This document shows, in pieces, positions 21,179-33,126 of a stretch of DNA of 64,000 nucleotides. The translations under genes and the position numbers were made by a program. Position 1 is the stretch's first letter. Each line of letters begins with the position of its first letter. Origin of the DNA: Hydrogenimonas sp. GTDB taxonomy: Bacteria; Campylobacterota; Campylobacteria; Campylobacterales; Hydrogenimonadaceae. The notes beneath the pieces were generated by a model that saw nothing but the letters and a program-made list of their open reading frames with translations, searched no databases and was not told the origin of the DNA. The stretch is taken from assembly GCA_003945285.1 (NCBI GenBank), contig AP019005.1, positions 1 to 64,000 of the forward strand, written 5' to 3'.

Positions 21179-21249
21179 GGGCGTATAGCTCAGCCGGTTG
21201 AGTGCCCCTGATAGGGGTGAGGTCCCAGGTTCAAGTCCTGGTACGCCCA
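21179..21249 (+). tRNA. tRNA-Ile(GAT), two to three bases short
   Basis: Acceptor GGGCGTA pairs with TACGCCC, the T-arm CCAGG-TTCAAGT-CCTGG is perfect, and the anticodon loop CTGATAG gives GAT. The total of 71 bases without CCA is about three fewer than usual. The shortage lies in the D-loop and the 5' side of the anticodon stem, where the expected GAGNG-CACCC reads GAGTG-CCC. CCA is not encoded. Identity and place in the 16S-23S spacer are certain; the missing bases may be sequence errors. Confidence 0.85.
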
Positions 21250-21256
21250 CAGACCT

Positions 21257-21339
21257 GGTCGATAGTCAATGGTCGATAGTCGATAGTGTTTTCTACCGTG
21301 AAGCGGTACACCATCGACTATAGACCATCGACATCGACC
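21257..21339. repeat. Heptad palindrome (copy B) between tRNA-Ile and tRNA-Ala
   Basis: Left arm units GGTCGAT, AGTCAAT, GGTCGAT, AGTCGAT (21257-21284), a centre with the small hairpin TACCGTGAAGCGGTA, and a right arm that on the other strand reads GGTCGAT, GTCGAT (one base short), GGTCTAT, AGTCGAT. The centre and inner arms match copy C at 24.6 kb in inverted orientation. Confidence 0.8.
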
Positions 21340-21345
21340 AATATC

Positions 21346-21422
21346 GAGGAATTAGCTCAGCTGGGAGAGCGCCCTGCTTTGCACGCAGGAGGTCAGCGGT
21401 TCGATCCCGCTATTCTCCACCA
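21346..21422 (+). tRNA. tRNA-Ala(TGC)
   Basis: The cloverleaf has acceptor GAGGAAT against ATTCTCC, D-arm GCTCAGCTGGGAGAGC, anticodon loop TTTGCAC with anticodon TGC, T-arm with GGTTCGATCC, discriminator A and encoded CCA. The acceptor has a G3-U70 alanine identity pair but an A2-C71 mismatch where G2-C71 is normal, which may be a base error. The tRNA-Ile/tRNA-Ala order in the spacer is standard. Confidence 0.93.
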
Positions 21423-21425
21423 TGC

Positions 21426-21494
21426 AGTGAGGTGAAGTGAGGAGTGAGAAGTGGGAAGCAATTTACTCTTCACTCCTCCTCCTTACTTCCCACT
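21426..21494. repeat. Heptad palindrome (copy E) between tRNA-Ala and 23S
   Basis: Left arm contains AGTGAGG, AGTGAGG, AGTGAGA, AGTGGGA, with one irregular TGA between the first two. The right arm on the other strand gives AGTGGGA, AGTAAGG, AGGAGG, AGTGAAG, AGTAA. Purine-rich left, pyrimidine-rich right. The unit AGTGAGR is closer to copy D than to copies A-C. Confidence 0.7.
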
Positions 21495-21610
21495 AGAAAA
21501 AGTTTAATTGAAGCTCTTAACGAGGGTTTCAATTGAGCAGCCTAAAGTTCATTCAATTAATATTGTTCAGTAGTCTGCGTAACAATTTTGCGATATTGTC
21601 TTAAAAGCGA

Positions 21611-21637
21611 AATGTTCAATAAGGCGGTAGCGCGCAT
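21611..21637 (+). other. 5' half of the 23S precursor processing stem
   Basis: 27 bases containing AATAAGGCGGTAGCGCGC pair with 24494-24520 on the far side of 23S with only two non-Watson-Crick positions. They form the RNase III stem of the 23S precursor. Confidence 0.85.
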
Positions 21638-21646
21638 TAGAATAGA

Positions 21647-24487
<2,841 letters not shown>

Positions 24488-24493
24488 TCATAT

Positions 24494-24520
24494 ATGCGTG
24501 CTACCGCCTTATTGAGCATT
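24494..24520 (+). other. 3' half of the 23S precursor processing stem
   Basis: Contains GTGCTACCGCCTTATTGAGC, the inverse partner of 21611-21637, immediately after the 23S gene. Confidence 0.85.
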
Positions 24521-24567
24521 GCTTGCACAATAAAAGTCGCAGCGTTACAAAGACTACTGGATGATAT

Positions 24568-24641
24568 GGTCGATAGTCAATGGTCGATGGTCGATGGTGT
24601 ACCGCTTCGCGGTAGGAAAAAAACACTATCGACCATCGACC
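24568..24641. repeat. Heptad palindrome (copy C) between 23S and 5S
   Basis: Left arm GGTCGAT, AGTCAAT, GGTCGAT, GGTCGAT, then a centre with the hairpin TACCGCTTCGCGGTA and a run of seven A, then a short right arm reading GGTCGAT, GGTCGAT, AGTG on the other strand. Reverse-complemented, the centre aligns with the centre of copy B, so the two are inverted copies on either side of 23S. Confidence 0.8.
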
Positions 24642-24699
24642 AAAAAAAAAAGCCTCACGGCAAAGAGATGAAAGCCAACCGCGGTTGTCTTCCACCTCT

Positions 24700-24819
24700 T
24701 TGCCCGGTGCCTATAGCGAGGGGGTCCTACCCGGTCCCATACCGAACCCGGAAGTCAAGCCCCTCAGCGCTGATGATACTGCACCCCTCGGGTGTGGGAA
24801 CGTAGGTCGGTGCCGGGCT
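24700..24819 (+). rRNA. rrf: 5S ribosomal RNA
   Basis: About 120 bases closed by the helix GCCCGGTGCC ... GGTGCCGGGC, with the conserved loop segment CCCATACCGAACCCGGAAGTCAAG. It is the last gene of the rRNA operon. Confidence 0.95.
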
Positions 24820-24830
24820 TGAGGTTTTTT
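24809..24830 (+). terminator. rRNA operon terminator
   Basis: The closing 5S helix is extended by CCTC/GAGG (24695-24698 with 24821-24824) and followed directly by six T (24825-24830): a Rho-independent terminator that shares the 5S stem. Confidence 0.7.
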
Positions 24831-25201
24831 ACTTCTGTTTTATCTGCTAACATAACTTTCTATTCAATACTACTAAATGATAAAATAAGAAATTTTCATT
24901 ATCAAAGCTCTATATTCAATCCTTCCACTGCTTCTTAACTATATCAAAATATTATTCATCGATATTTACGAGAAATAAGAAATTTTTAAAACAATACCCA
25001 TATAATATAACTGAATAGCGGAAAACGCCGATTATATAGAGCAATCTTGATTGTTCGATATAGACGGCTTGTAGTGGAGCTGTAGATATTGAGGCTCAAG
25101 TATCGACGGGTATCCGTTCCATCATATGCAAAATTGAAATTTTTGCTTTTGTGATACGGATCGGCTGCTCTTCGTCAACATACCATAAACAAGGAGTAGG
25201 A
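24831..25201 (+). promoter_or_regulatory. Gene-free AT-rich region with probable promoter of the outer-membrane protein
   Basis: 371 bases with no gene. TATAAT at 25001-25006 is a good -10 candidate and would leave a leader of nearly 190 bases before the ATG at 25202. The leader holds a small hairpin (GAGCAATC facing GATTGTTC, about 25040-25057). AAGGAGTAGG lies just before the start codon. Nothing else is recognised. Confidence 0.5.
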
Positions 25202-26740
25202 ATGAGAAAATTTATAGCTTTGTCGGCAGCGGCGTTAGTAGCAACATCAGTCAGTCTTGCATCATCTACCGATGATCTTACAGCAGAGCTGGAAGCTCTT
25301 AAAAAAGAGGTTGAAGCACTTAAAAAGCAGACAAAAGGATTGAAAGCAAAAAAAATTAAAAAGCAGATTAGTCAATTGAAAGCTGCAGCACTTAACGATA
25401 ATATTAAGTGGAGTGTTGATTTTAGGACTGCATACGATGTAATCGGATACAAGTATTCTGACGGTAGTTCAGATTGGAATCAAATTATGACAAATAGGCT
25501 TTGGCTGGGCATGGGGTATGCACCTACAAGCAATATCACTTTCAAGGGGTTGTTGAGCTATTATAAAGCATATGGACAACTTACACAAAATCAGCCGACG
25601 GCACAGTTTAATTACTTTGACTGGGTGGTTAACGAAACACCTAACCCAAGTGGAGAGCTTAGAGTAAAAGAGGCGTATTGGCTATATTTTGGAGAAGATT
25701 TCTTTGGTGCAGATATTCCCTGGACAGCAAGTATCGGTCGTCGTCCGGCTACAGACGGCCTTCTGGTTAATTTCCGTGATGATCAAAATGCCAAATCTCC
25801 GCTCGGCCATATTATAAATACAGAGTTCGATGGTGCAAGTTTCAAATTTGATTTGAGTAATGTGACTGATATATCAGGAATGTATTTTAAAATATGTCTT
25901 GGTCGCGGTATGACCAACTCCAGTGTTCGTTATGCATATATACAACCAAATTTTGATCCAGCTACTGCATCTACCGGTTCTTTGGTAGTCGGCGGTACGG
26001 GTTCAGAGTATACAAAAGTGGATGGTTTTGACTCAACGGATCTTTTTGGTTTTATTTTTGTCCCATATGATGATGGTCAATATTCTGTTCATACAACAGC
26101 ATTTAAGGCTTTAAACTTGCCGGGTATAATAGTGACAGGCCAAGATTCATATGGACAAACTATAGGTAATTTTCAACAAGTAGGTGATCTATATGGGGAT
26201 GCTATTAGCTTCCTTGCACAAGGTATCGGCGACGGAATAAGTGATATGCTTGATGAAACTAATTTCTTTGTTAGTTTTTCTGCAAGCAAAACAGATCCGG
26301 ATGGAAACAATCAAATGCTCGGTATGATACTCCCAACAGGTCAGATTTTGGCTGCTGCTCCAGGAGAATCTAAAACCGGTACTTCTTGGTATACAGGTTT
26401 GAATTGGCCTTGTCAATTGATCGACGATGCACGTGTCGGAGTAGAATATAATCATGGTAGCCAGTACTGGAGAAGCTTTACATATGCCGAAGATACGTTG
26501 GCGGGAAGCAAGCTTGCTGCACGTGGTGATGCATTTGAAATTTGGTTCAATAAAGAGTTGATCGGTAAAATTTTAACAGCACAAGTCCGTTATACATATA
26601 TCGATTATAAATATACCGGCAGTAATGGATTTTTTGCCAACGGTGGCGCACCGCTCACTATTGATCAAGCGGAAGCAATGGGTATGACAACAGTTGATAA
26701 AGCTCAAGATATCCGTTTCTATATTCGCTATCGCTACTAA
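25202..26740 (+). CDS. DUF3373-type outer-membrane porin-like protein
   Basis: The 512-residue product has a signal peptide (about 1-20, cleavage near SLASST), a coiled coil (about 25-60; LEALKKEVEALKKQTKG), then a beta-rich region rich in Gly and aromatics and ending in the terminal aromatic motif RFYIRYRY typical of outer-membrane barrels. Segments such as RLWLGMG, LRVKEAYWLYFGEDFFGADIPW and SIGRRPATDGLL match the Campylobacterota DUF3373 family. ATG 25202 follows AAGGAG; the frame is open to 25151. Codon use is clearly more A/T-rich than its neighbours', which suggests transfer or a different expression class. The transported substrate is unknown. Confidence 0.8.
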   Translation: MRKFIALSAAALVATSVSLASSTDDLTAELEALKKEVEALKKQTKGLKAKKIKKQISQLKAAALNDNIKWSVDFRTAYDVIGYKYSDGSSDWNQIMTNRLWLGMGYAPTSNITFKGLLSYYKAYGQLTQNQPTAQFNYFDWVVNETPNPSGELRVKEAYWLYFGEDFFGADIPWTASIGRRPATDGLLVNFRDDQNAKSPLGHIINTEFDGASFKFDLSNVTDISGMYFKICLGRGMTNSSVRYAYIQPNFDPATASTGSLVVGGTGSEYTKVDGFDSTDLFGFIFVPYDDGQYSVHTTAFKALNLPGIIVTGQDSYGQTIGNFQQVGDLYGDAISFLAQGIGDGISDMLDETNFFVSFSASKTDPDGNNQMLGMILPTGQILAAAPGESKTGTSWYTGLNWPCQLIDDARVGVEYNHGSQYWRSFTYAEDTLAGSKLAARGDAFEIWFNKELIGKILTAQVRYTYIDYKYTGSNGFFANGGAPLTIDQAEAMGMTTVDKAQDIRFYIRYRY

Positions 26741-26763
26741 TAAAAATATTCTTGGCCTCATTT

Positions 26764-26784
26764 TTGCGCCCTAAAAGGGCGCAA
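26764..26784. terminator. Hairpin between convergent genes
   Basis: TTGCGCCC-TAAAA-GGGCGCAA is a perfect 8-bp stem between the converging porin-like gene and mrp. On the plus strand there is no T-run after it, so it is at best a weak or bidirectional terminator. Confidence 0.4.
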
Positions 26785-26790
26785 CTTCTG

Positions 26791-27813
26791 CTATGAAATC
26801 TCTTTCATAAGGTTATCTGCTATATCTTTATAGAACTCTTTTTGCAGTTTGTCTCCCATCGCTACTGGCGGCCTGCCTTCATCGGACAACTCTCTGATCC
26901 GCATATCGAGCGGTATCCTGCCCAAAAACGGTATCGAGTATCTTTTTGCTGTCTCTTCTCCGCCCCCGCTTCCGAAAATGTCGTATCTTTTTTTCGTATC
27001 CGGTGCTATGAAGTAGCTCATATTTTCCACGAGCCCCCCTATCGGGACATTTATATCTTTGAACATCATAATGGCCCTGCTGACGTCATCGAGTGCGACA
27101 GGTTGGGGGGTCGTGACTATGACCCCGGCGCTTATTGGCAGCTCCTGGGCCATCGTCAGCTGTATATCACCGGTGCCGGGAGGCATGTCTATTACGAGGA
27201 AATCGAGCTCCCCCCACTCTACATCTTCCAGAAACTGTATCAGAGCGCTTACGGCTACCGAGCTTCGCCAGACGAGAGGGGTATCGGAGGAGGGGGTAGT
27301 CAGCCCGACACTCATTATCTTTATTCCGAAGTTCTCGCTGGGGACTATTTTGTCATTCTCGTTCCACTGCAGCTTCTCGTGGGCGGTTCCGACCATTCTG
27401 GGCACATTGGGTCCGTATACGTCGGCATCCAGAAGTCCAACCTTGAACCCTTTCTGGGCGAGCGCGACAGCGAGGTTGACCGATACGGTACTCTTGCCCA
27501 CGCCCCCTTTCCCGCTTGTAACGGCTATGACCCTCTTTGCGTAGGGGGCCCTGTTGTTGGGATTTGAAGTATTACCGTAGTTGATGCTTTTTTTCGCTGG
27601 AGCCTCTCTCTCTATCATTACGCTGTCGCCGAACATATCTTCCAGTGTGGATTTTATCTTCATAAAGGCTTCATCGTTCTGCATCGAAAGCAAAACTGTG
27701 CTCTTTCCATCTTTTTCTGTAACCTCTTTTACGACCTTCATCTGAACTATCGACTTCTCCAGCCCCGGATAGTTCACCTTTTCCAACTCTTTGAGCAGAC
27801 TCTCTCTATTCAT
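26791..27813 (-). CDS. mrp: Mrp/NBP35-family Fe-S cluster carrier ATPase
   Basis: Loads or transfers Fe-S clusters to apoproteins. The 340-residue product has an N-terminal MIP18-like domain (about 1-75) and the deviant Walker A SGKGGVGKSTVSVNLA (about residue 101), LLDADVYGPN, and VIDMPPGTGD. The usual C-terminal CxxC is not obvious: the segment around NMSYFIAPDTKKRY has no Cys pair, so cluster binding may differ. Its start overlaps the upstream gene by 8 bases. Confidence 0.9.
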   Translation of the reverse strand: MNRESLLKELEKVNYPGLEKSIVQMKVVKEVTEKDGKSTVLLSMQNDEAFMKIKSTLEDMFGDSVMIEREAPAKKSINYGNTSNPNNRAPYAKRVIAVTSGKGGVGKSTVSVNLAVALAQKGFKVGLLDADVYGPNVPRMVGTAHEKLQWNENDKIVPSENFGIKIMSVGLTTPSSDTPLVWRSSVAVSALIQFLEDVEWGELDFLVIDMPPGTGDIQLTMAQELPISAGVIVTTPQPVALDDVSRAIMMFKDINVPIGGLVENMSYFIAPDTKKRYDIFGSGGGEETAKRYSIPFLGRIPLDMRIRELSDEGRPPVAMGDKLQKEFYKDIADNLMKEIS

Positions 27814-28177
27814 ACGGATTACTCCTCATCTCCCGCTGTAACAGCAGTATGGTCGAGTTCGCCTTGTGTATCCACTCTCTTGTCAGGTCGGATGCCTCGG
27901 GAAAGTTTCGGGCCAGTGCCGTGTAGCTCTCGATTCGTCTTTTGAGCAGCTTTATGAATTGCGCCAGCATCTTTTGTGTCAACCCGTTGTCGTGAGCGTG
28001 GCGCATGATCTGTTTCAAGAGGGCGCTGCGATCTTTCATCGGCAGATCGAGCCCCAGCTCCTTTCCTATCTCTACAAAATCTGCACCGGTAATATATACG
28101 CCGGAGTAGAATAGTGCCAAAAGGTGATTCTCCACACCTTCATATGCCGGGGGTATATTCTCTATCTGCTGTTTCAA
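27806..28177 (-). CDS. Uncharacterised small helical protein
   Basis: 123 residues, mostly alpha-helical and charged, with no domain I can name. It overlaps mrp by 8 bases and the upstream repeat-protein gene by 4, so the three form one transcription unit; co-transcription with mrp hints at a link to Fe-S or metal handling, nothing more. Confidence 0.6.
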   Translation of the reverse strand: MKQQIENIPPAYEGVENHLLALFYSGVYITGADFVEIGKELGLDLPMKDRSALLKQIMRHAHDNGLTQKMLAQFIKLLKRRIESYTALARNFPEASDLTREWIHKANSTILLLQREMRSNPYE

Positions 28178-28746
28178 GTTTCACCTCTTCGTTTCAGATT
28201 TACCTCTGCCGCTTTTGCCACATTTTCATCTCCGTCGCCGGTGAGTTTCTCCAGAACCTCTTTGGGTGTCGAAGGGTTTTCCGCGACCCTCATACGCACC
28301 ATCTTGTCCGAGTCGTCCGCAAGCACGGCGAGGATTTTCGGAGGTACCGAAGGGTTCCCGGAGAGACCGTCTCTGACGATCTTCTCATCGTTGAAGAGCC
28401 TCTGGAGAACATCGGAAGGGGTATTGGGGTTTGTGGCAGCAAGCGCTCTGACCAGGTTTATCTTGTCTTCGGCAAGCTTTTGAAGTATATGCGAAGGAGT
28501 GTGGGGGTTTTTCGCAACCGCCCAGCGGCTTCCCATATCTTCGGTTTCGCTGAGCCTTACCAGCAGCTCCACCATTAGAGGATCTCTACCCATATCCTTA
28601 TCGTATACCGATGTGCGCATGCTAAGATTCATTGCGACCTGTCCGACGACCTCCATGTCGTCTGTAAACGCTTCAAAAATCTCTTTTACCCTCGTCAAGG
28701 GAAGATCCCTGTTTTTAAGCTCTTCTATTGAACTCTCTCTTTCCAT
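28174..28746 (-). CDS. Leucine-rich-repeat-variant (LRV) type protein
   Basis: The product has about four repeats of some 25 residues of the form VAKNPHTPSHILQKLAED, AATNPNTPSDVLQRLFND, LSGNPSVPPKILAVLADD, VAENPSTPKEVLEKLTGD, the LRV pattern that makes an alpha/3-10 solenoid. No Fe-S Cys cluster, found in some LRV proteins, is visible. I prefer the ATG at 28746 (MERESSIEEL); the frame is open to 28875 but the extra N-terminus looks non-coding. Neither start has a good ribosome-binding site. Likely a protein-binding scaffold. Confidence 0.65.
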   Translation of the reverse strand: MERESSIEELKNRDLPLTRVKEIFEAFTDDMEVVGQVAMNLSMRTSVYDKDMGRDPLMVELLVRLSETEDMGSRWAVAKNPHTPSHILQKLAEDKINLVRALAATNPNTPSDVLQRLFNDEKIVRDGLSGNPSVPPKILAVLADDSDKMVRMRVAENPSTPKEVLEKLTGDGDENVAKAAEVNLKRRGET

Positions 28747-29121
28747 AATATATATAGCACTTTCATAGGGGATTGGAACCGAAATCTGCACCGGAAGGTC
28801 CGGTTGCGTTATCGGGACTGAAATTATGGTAGCGAAAAGGGTAGTCGTAGTCAATACCGAAATGAACACTCTCATGGAAAGGAGCGATAGGCTTATTGTG
28901 AAACCGATTTTCGGTGTATATAATCAGTTTAACTGCCGAAGCACTTCATAAGAATTGTATATGAGTCGATATAGTTGTTGCAAAGTCGGCCTAAGGGGTT
29001 ATAAATCGTAGGATAAGACCCTTTTAAAGCTGGCTTAAGAAATTAGTTTCTATAATGAATTGTTATCGGGAATCCCGAAAAATCGGTGCATTAGACACCT
29101 TGAACAAACACATAAGGAGTT
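28747..29121 (+). promoter_or_regulatory. Divergent intergenic region; promoter of the molybdoenzyme operon
   Basis: No supported gene in about 375 bases. TATAAT at 29051-29056 within TTTCTATAATGAAT is the likely -10 box for the plus-strand operon beginning at 29122; no -35 consensus is seen. ATAAGGAG precedes the rhodanese start. No convincing operator was found. Confidence 0.5.
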
Positions 29122-30204
29122 ATGATGAAGCAGTGGTTCAGGACGCTTTGCTTTGCGGCTGTCTTTTCCGCCTCGACACTGTTGGGTGCGGATAAGATCA
29201 CGATACAGCCTGAAGAGGCTGTAAAGCTGATTGGGAAACCCGGCTATGTCTTTGTGAGCGGAGACAGTGAAACGGCATTCGAAGGCGGCCATATAAAAGG
29301 GTCGCGAAATATGTATGCGCACCATCTGCATCATGCGGATCTCATGGGAAACCTGGAGTGTGAACCTCTCTATCAGTGTCCCGAACATGCGGAGCACTAC
29401 ATAAGCAGCAAGGGGATAAAAAGGAGCGATACGATCATCGCTTACGACAACTGGAGAGGCCCCAACGCTACGGGAGTCTACAGCTTCTTCAAATCATACG
29501 GGCACAAAAAGGTCTACATCCTGGACGGCGGACTCGACGGCATAAAGGCACTCGATCCCAACCAGAAGATATATGACAGGCTCAAAAAGGAGAAGAGGGC
29601 TGTAAAAAAAGCCTATAAAAAGGCGAAAAAAGCGGGAGACAAGGCGAAAATGGCCGAATTAAAGGCAAAAAAACAGGAGATCACCGCCCAGATGAAACAG
29701 GTGTCTAAGAAGCTGCTTGTCCAAAGAGGGAAGGAGAAGCACTTCAAGCATACCCACTACAAGATCAGAAAAAGCGAAATAGATACGAGTGCGATCGCGG
29801 GCACCGAAGAGGTGTTTGAAGCCATGCAGGATATCCTGAAAAACGGCAAAAAGAGCAAGTATGTCATTGTAGACTCCAGAAGCATGATCGAGATAATCGG
29901 AGAGAGAAAGATGGACAATGTCGCCAGGGGCGGGCATATACCGGGCTCGACTTTCATAGAGTGGAAGAAGGTGACGGACTTCGAAAGGAAGAAGAGCTTC
30001 CGTCCGCTCAAGGAGCTGGAAGAGACTTTCAAGAAGTACGGAATCACCAAGGATAAGACGATCTACGCCTATTGCCAGGTGGGTGCCGGTCGCGGATCGG
30101 ATATCGTAGTCGCTCTGCAACTGCTTGGATACAAGAATGTCAAAGTGTATACCGGGGCATGGGATACCTGGGGTAACAATATGAATCTGCCGATTCGACG
30201 CTAA
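29122..30204 (+). CDS. Periplasmic tandem-rhodanese sulfurtransferase
   Basis: 360 residues with a signal peptide (about 1-23, ending LLGADK). The N-terminal rhodanese-like domain (about 25-150) has no catalytic Cys: its loop reads AYDNWRGPNAT. A Lys/Ala-rich linker helix (about 155-215) leads to the C-terminal rhodanese domain, whose active loop AYCQVGAGRGSD (about residue 318) has the Cys. Such enzymes move sulfane sulfur between donor and acceptor. It is the first gene of the molybdoenzyme operon, 12 bases before the catalytic subunit, which suggests a sulfur-related substrate or help in cofactor sulfuration; both are inferences. Confidence 0.88.
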   Translation: MMKQWFRTLCFAAVFSASTLLGADKITIQPEEAVKLIGKPGYVFVSGDSETAFEGGHIKGSRNMYAHHLHHADLMGNLECEPLYQCPEHAEHYISSKGIKRSDTIIAYDNWRGPNATGVYSFFKSYGHKKVYILDGGLDGIKALDPNQKIYDRLKKEKRAVKKAYKKAKKAGDKAKMAELKAKKQEITAQMKQVSKKLLVQRGKEKHFKHTHYKIRKSEIDTSAIAGTEEVFEAMQDILKNGKKSKYVIVDSRSMIEIIGERKMDNVARGGHIPGSTFIEWKKVTDFERKKSFRPLKELEETFKKYGITKDKTIYAYCQVGAGRGSDIVVALQLLGYKNVKVYTGAWDTWGNNMNLPIRR

Positions 30205-30216
30205 GGGAGAGAGAAG

Positions 30217-33112
30217 ATGACGAAAAATATGAAAAGAAGAGACTTTCTGAAGTTTTCCGGAGTAACGGCGGCACTGGTGGCCTCCCAGGGGAGCCTGTTC
30301 GCCAAAACCGGTGTAATCAAGGTAGAAAACGGCAAAGAGAACTATCCTAACACCACATATACGGAAGAGATGTACCGCAATGAATTCGACTTTACCCGCG
30401 GAAAGAAGGAGGAGACGGGGTTTGCGTACCACTGTGTAAACTGTCAGGGCAACTGTGCATGGGAGGTGTGGTCGCACAACGGCGTAGTGACACGTGAAAA
30501 CCAGTCGGCCAGATATCCCTCCATCAATGCGAAGATTCCCGACTTCAATCCCAGAGGGTGCAACAAGGGTGTTCAACATTCACAGATAATGTATGAAAAA
30601 GATAGAATCCTCTACCCTATGAAAAGGGTTGGAGAGCGCGGAGAGGGCAAGTGGAAGCGAATCAGCTGGGATGAAGCCGCTACGGAGGTGGCGGAAAGGA
30701 TTTTCGATGTCATGACCGATCCCGAGAGGGGGCCGGACAAACTTATGGTGCACGCCGGTACCGGTCTTCTTACGGAAGGCCGCCGCGGAGCTCCTCTTCG
30801 ATTCTCGACTCAGCTCGGGGCGGTAAGGATCTACCCGGCTTCCTATCTGGGTGATATGTTCTCCGGGGCCGCCATAGCTTACGGAGAGGGGAATGTCGGG
30901 GGAACCTACGACTTCATGTACAGTGTCGACACTTCGATATTCTGGGGAGGAAACCCTTCCGTCTCCAGAATACCCGATGCCCACTTCGTATGGGAAGGCA
31001 AATACAACGGTGCGAAGGTCATCATCATCACACCGGAGTTCAACGCTTCGGCGAAGTCTGCGGACCTATGGATTCCCGTAAAGCCGGGCAGTGACAATAT
31101 TCTGGCGATGAGTGTCATCAATGTAATTCTGAACGAAAAGCTCTACAAGCCGGGGTTCATGAAGATATTTACAGATCTGCCGTTCCTGGTGCGTCTGGAC
31201 AATCAGAAACTGCTTCGACGGTCCGATATGGAGCATGCCAGGAATGAAGAGGAGGAGGAGAAGTTCCACGAGGAGTTCTACTCTATGAACGCCAAAACAG
31301 GCAAGCCGGCCCTCATGCCCGGAACGGAAGGAAACGAGCATCATACACTCCGCCTGGAGGAGTTCGGTATCGATCCGGAGCTTGAAGGAGAGTGGACGGT
31401 AAAAACCCTCGACGGCGATGTCAAAGTTACGACGGTTTTTGAACTTCTCAAAAAATCGGCTGCCCGCTTCTCCCCGGAGAAGACGAAGGATATTACCGGG
31501 GTCCATCCGGATGTGGTGCGCGAACTGGCTCACGACATAGCGAAGCCGAAGGTTGTAACCATTACGACTGGATTCTCCCTGAACAAGTACTTCAACGGTG
31601 TCATGACCACTCTGGAACATCGCATCTATCTGCGGCCTGACCGGGCGTATGGGACCGTACGGCGGCCTGAATACCGAAAACGAGTTCAGTCTCAGCGGCC
31701 TGGGTGCGCTCAGCGGCTTCAGCGGCAAATATGCGCCCCGCTTCGGCTCCGGCTTCGTCGGAGAGTTTGTCTTCGGTGACGGTATGAAGACCTTCGACAG
31801 ATACTTCAGCGACAAAGATGTGCGCCGCGCCCAGAACGGTATGAGCAAGAAAGATTATATGGAGATCGTTCAGAAGCTGCTGGAAGAGGGTAAAAACGGA
31901 AAAGCGAACAACGAGTCGCACCACGGCAACGTCGTCAAACCCTGGTGGCAGCCGGATACGGCGATTATTGTCGCGGACTCTAAATTCAGGCGGAACAAGG
32001 GAAGCGATTATCGCGAAGCCTTCTTGAAAAAGACCAGGTTCTTCTGCTACGTCGATTTCAGGATGAGCGAAGCGGCGGTCTATGCCGACATTCTCCTCCC
32101 GGCGAAGTCCCATTACGAAGTTTACGACATCAGAACGAGTCCGGGCTACCACAGGTTTACCAACCTCGCCCAGCCTATAGCGAATATGAAGCCGGTAGGC
32201 GAAGCGATGGATGAGTGGAGCATGTTCGCTCTTCTGGCCAAGAAGCTCGAAGAGGTTGCCAACCGACCGGAAAACATAGCTAAAGCGAAGGTAAAAGATC
32301 TTAAAAAGTATGCGCGTGAAGGGTATCACGACCTGGCCAACTTCTATAAGGAGTTCACAAATACCGACGAAGAGTCCGAAGCCGCCGCTGAGCCCTACCT
32401 CGGAACCGACAAGCTGGCGGTAGAGGCAGCTTTGGAGAAGTGCGAACAGTACGCTCCGTGGACGATGGAGAAGATGTATAAGGCGGGCGGGTTCCTGCAG
32501 CTGAACGAAAAAGCCGGCAAGACTTCGCCCCTCTACTCGGACAGACCTTTCTTTACATTCGAAGATCACCTCTATAAATTCGAGAGGCTGGAGACACTCA
32601 GCGGGCGGCAGACGTTCTATGTGGACCATCCGATGTTCATCAAACTCGGAGCCGCTACGAATACCGGAATGGAAGGGATCAGACCGCAGGGCAACAGGTA
32701 CCCGTTCGTCCTCATGACGCCTCATGCCAGATGGTCGATCCACTCCAACTACAAGCAGAGCAGGATTCTCCAGCGTCTGCAAAGAGGGGTTCCCTATATT
32801 CAGGTAAACAGAATGGTGGCCGAGAAGAAGGGGATAAAAGATGGCGATACTATTCGGATATTCAACAGCCTGGGAGAGTTCTACGCGATGGCCAAAGTCT
32901 CCAGCTCGTGTCCTCCAGACGGGCTCGTCATGGAGCATGGATGGGAGCCTTATATGTACAAATTCAAAAAGGGACACAACGAGGTAGTTCCTACGGCGCT
33001 CAACCTGCTCGAGATGGCAGACGGATGGGGCCACCTGAAATTCGGCGGCCTCTGGGACGGTAACCAGTATGCGTACGACGGTGCGATCGACTTCGAAAAA
33101 GCAAATGTGTAA
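30217..33112 (+). CDS. Type II DMSO-reductase-family molybdoenzyme, catalytic subunit (one frameshift)
   Basis: About 965 residues over two frames. The Tat signal is RRDFLKFSG (residues 7-15). The FS0 cluster ligands are HCVNCQGNC (His-x3-Cys-x3-Cys) followed by RGCNKG, as in NarG, DdhA, SerA, ClrA and EbdA. ASYLGDMFSGAAIAYGE (about residue 210) contains the Asp expected to ligate molybdenum in the type II clade. Frame 1 runs to about 31632 and the rest continues in the next frame (GRMGPYGGLNTENEFS); one extra base near 31630 accounts for this. The substrate cannot be read from the sequence: nitrate, selenate, chlorate, dimethyl sulfide and hydrocarbon enzymes share this clade. Confidence 0.88.
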
Positions 33113-33126
33113 GGTAGGAGAGCAGT

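Noticed and set aside
21112-21494. Possible small CRISPR array in the rRNA spacer
   Set aside because: The repeats are 7 bases long, tandem without spacers and arranged as palindromes; there are no cas genes.
28747-28875. N-terminal extension of the LRV-type protein to 28875
   Set aside because: The added 43 residues look like translated non-coding sequence, with no ribosome-binding site at the upstream ATG.
31601-33034. Long minus-strand frame opposite the molybdoenzyme subunit
   Set aside because: The plus strand has a clear catalytic-subunit sequence over the same stretch; the antisense frame is a by-product.
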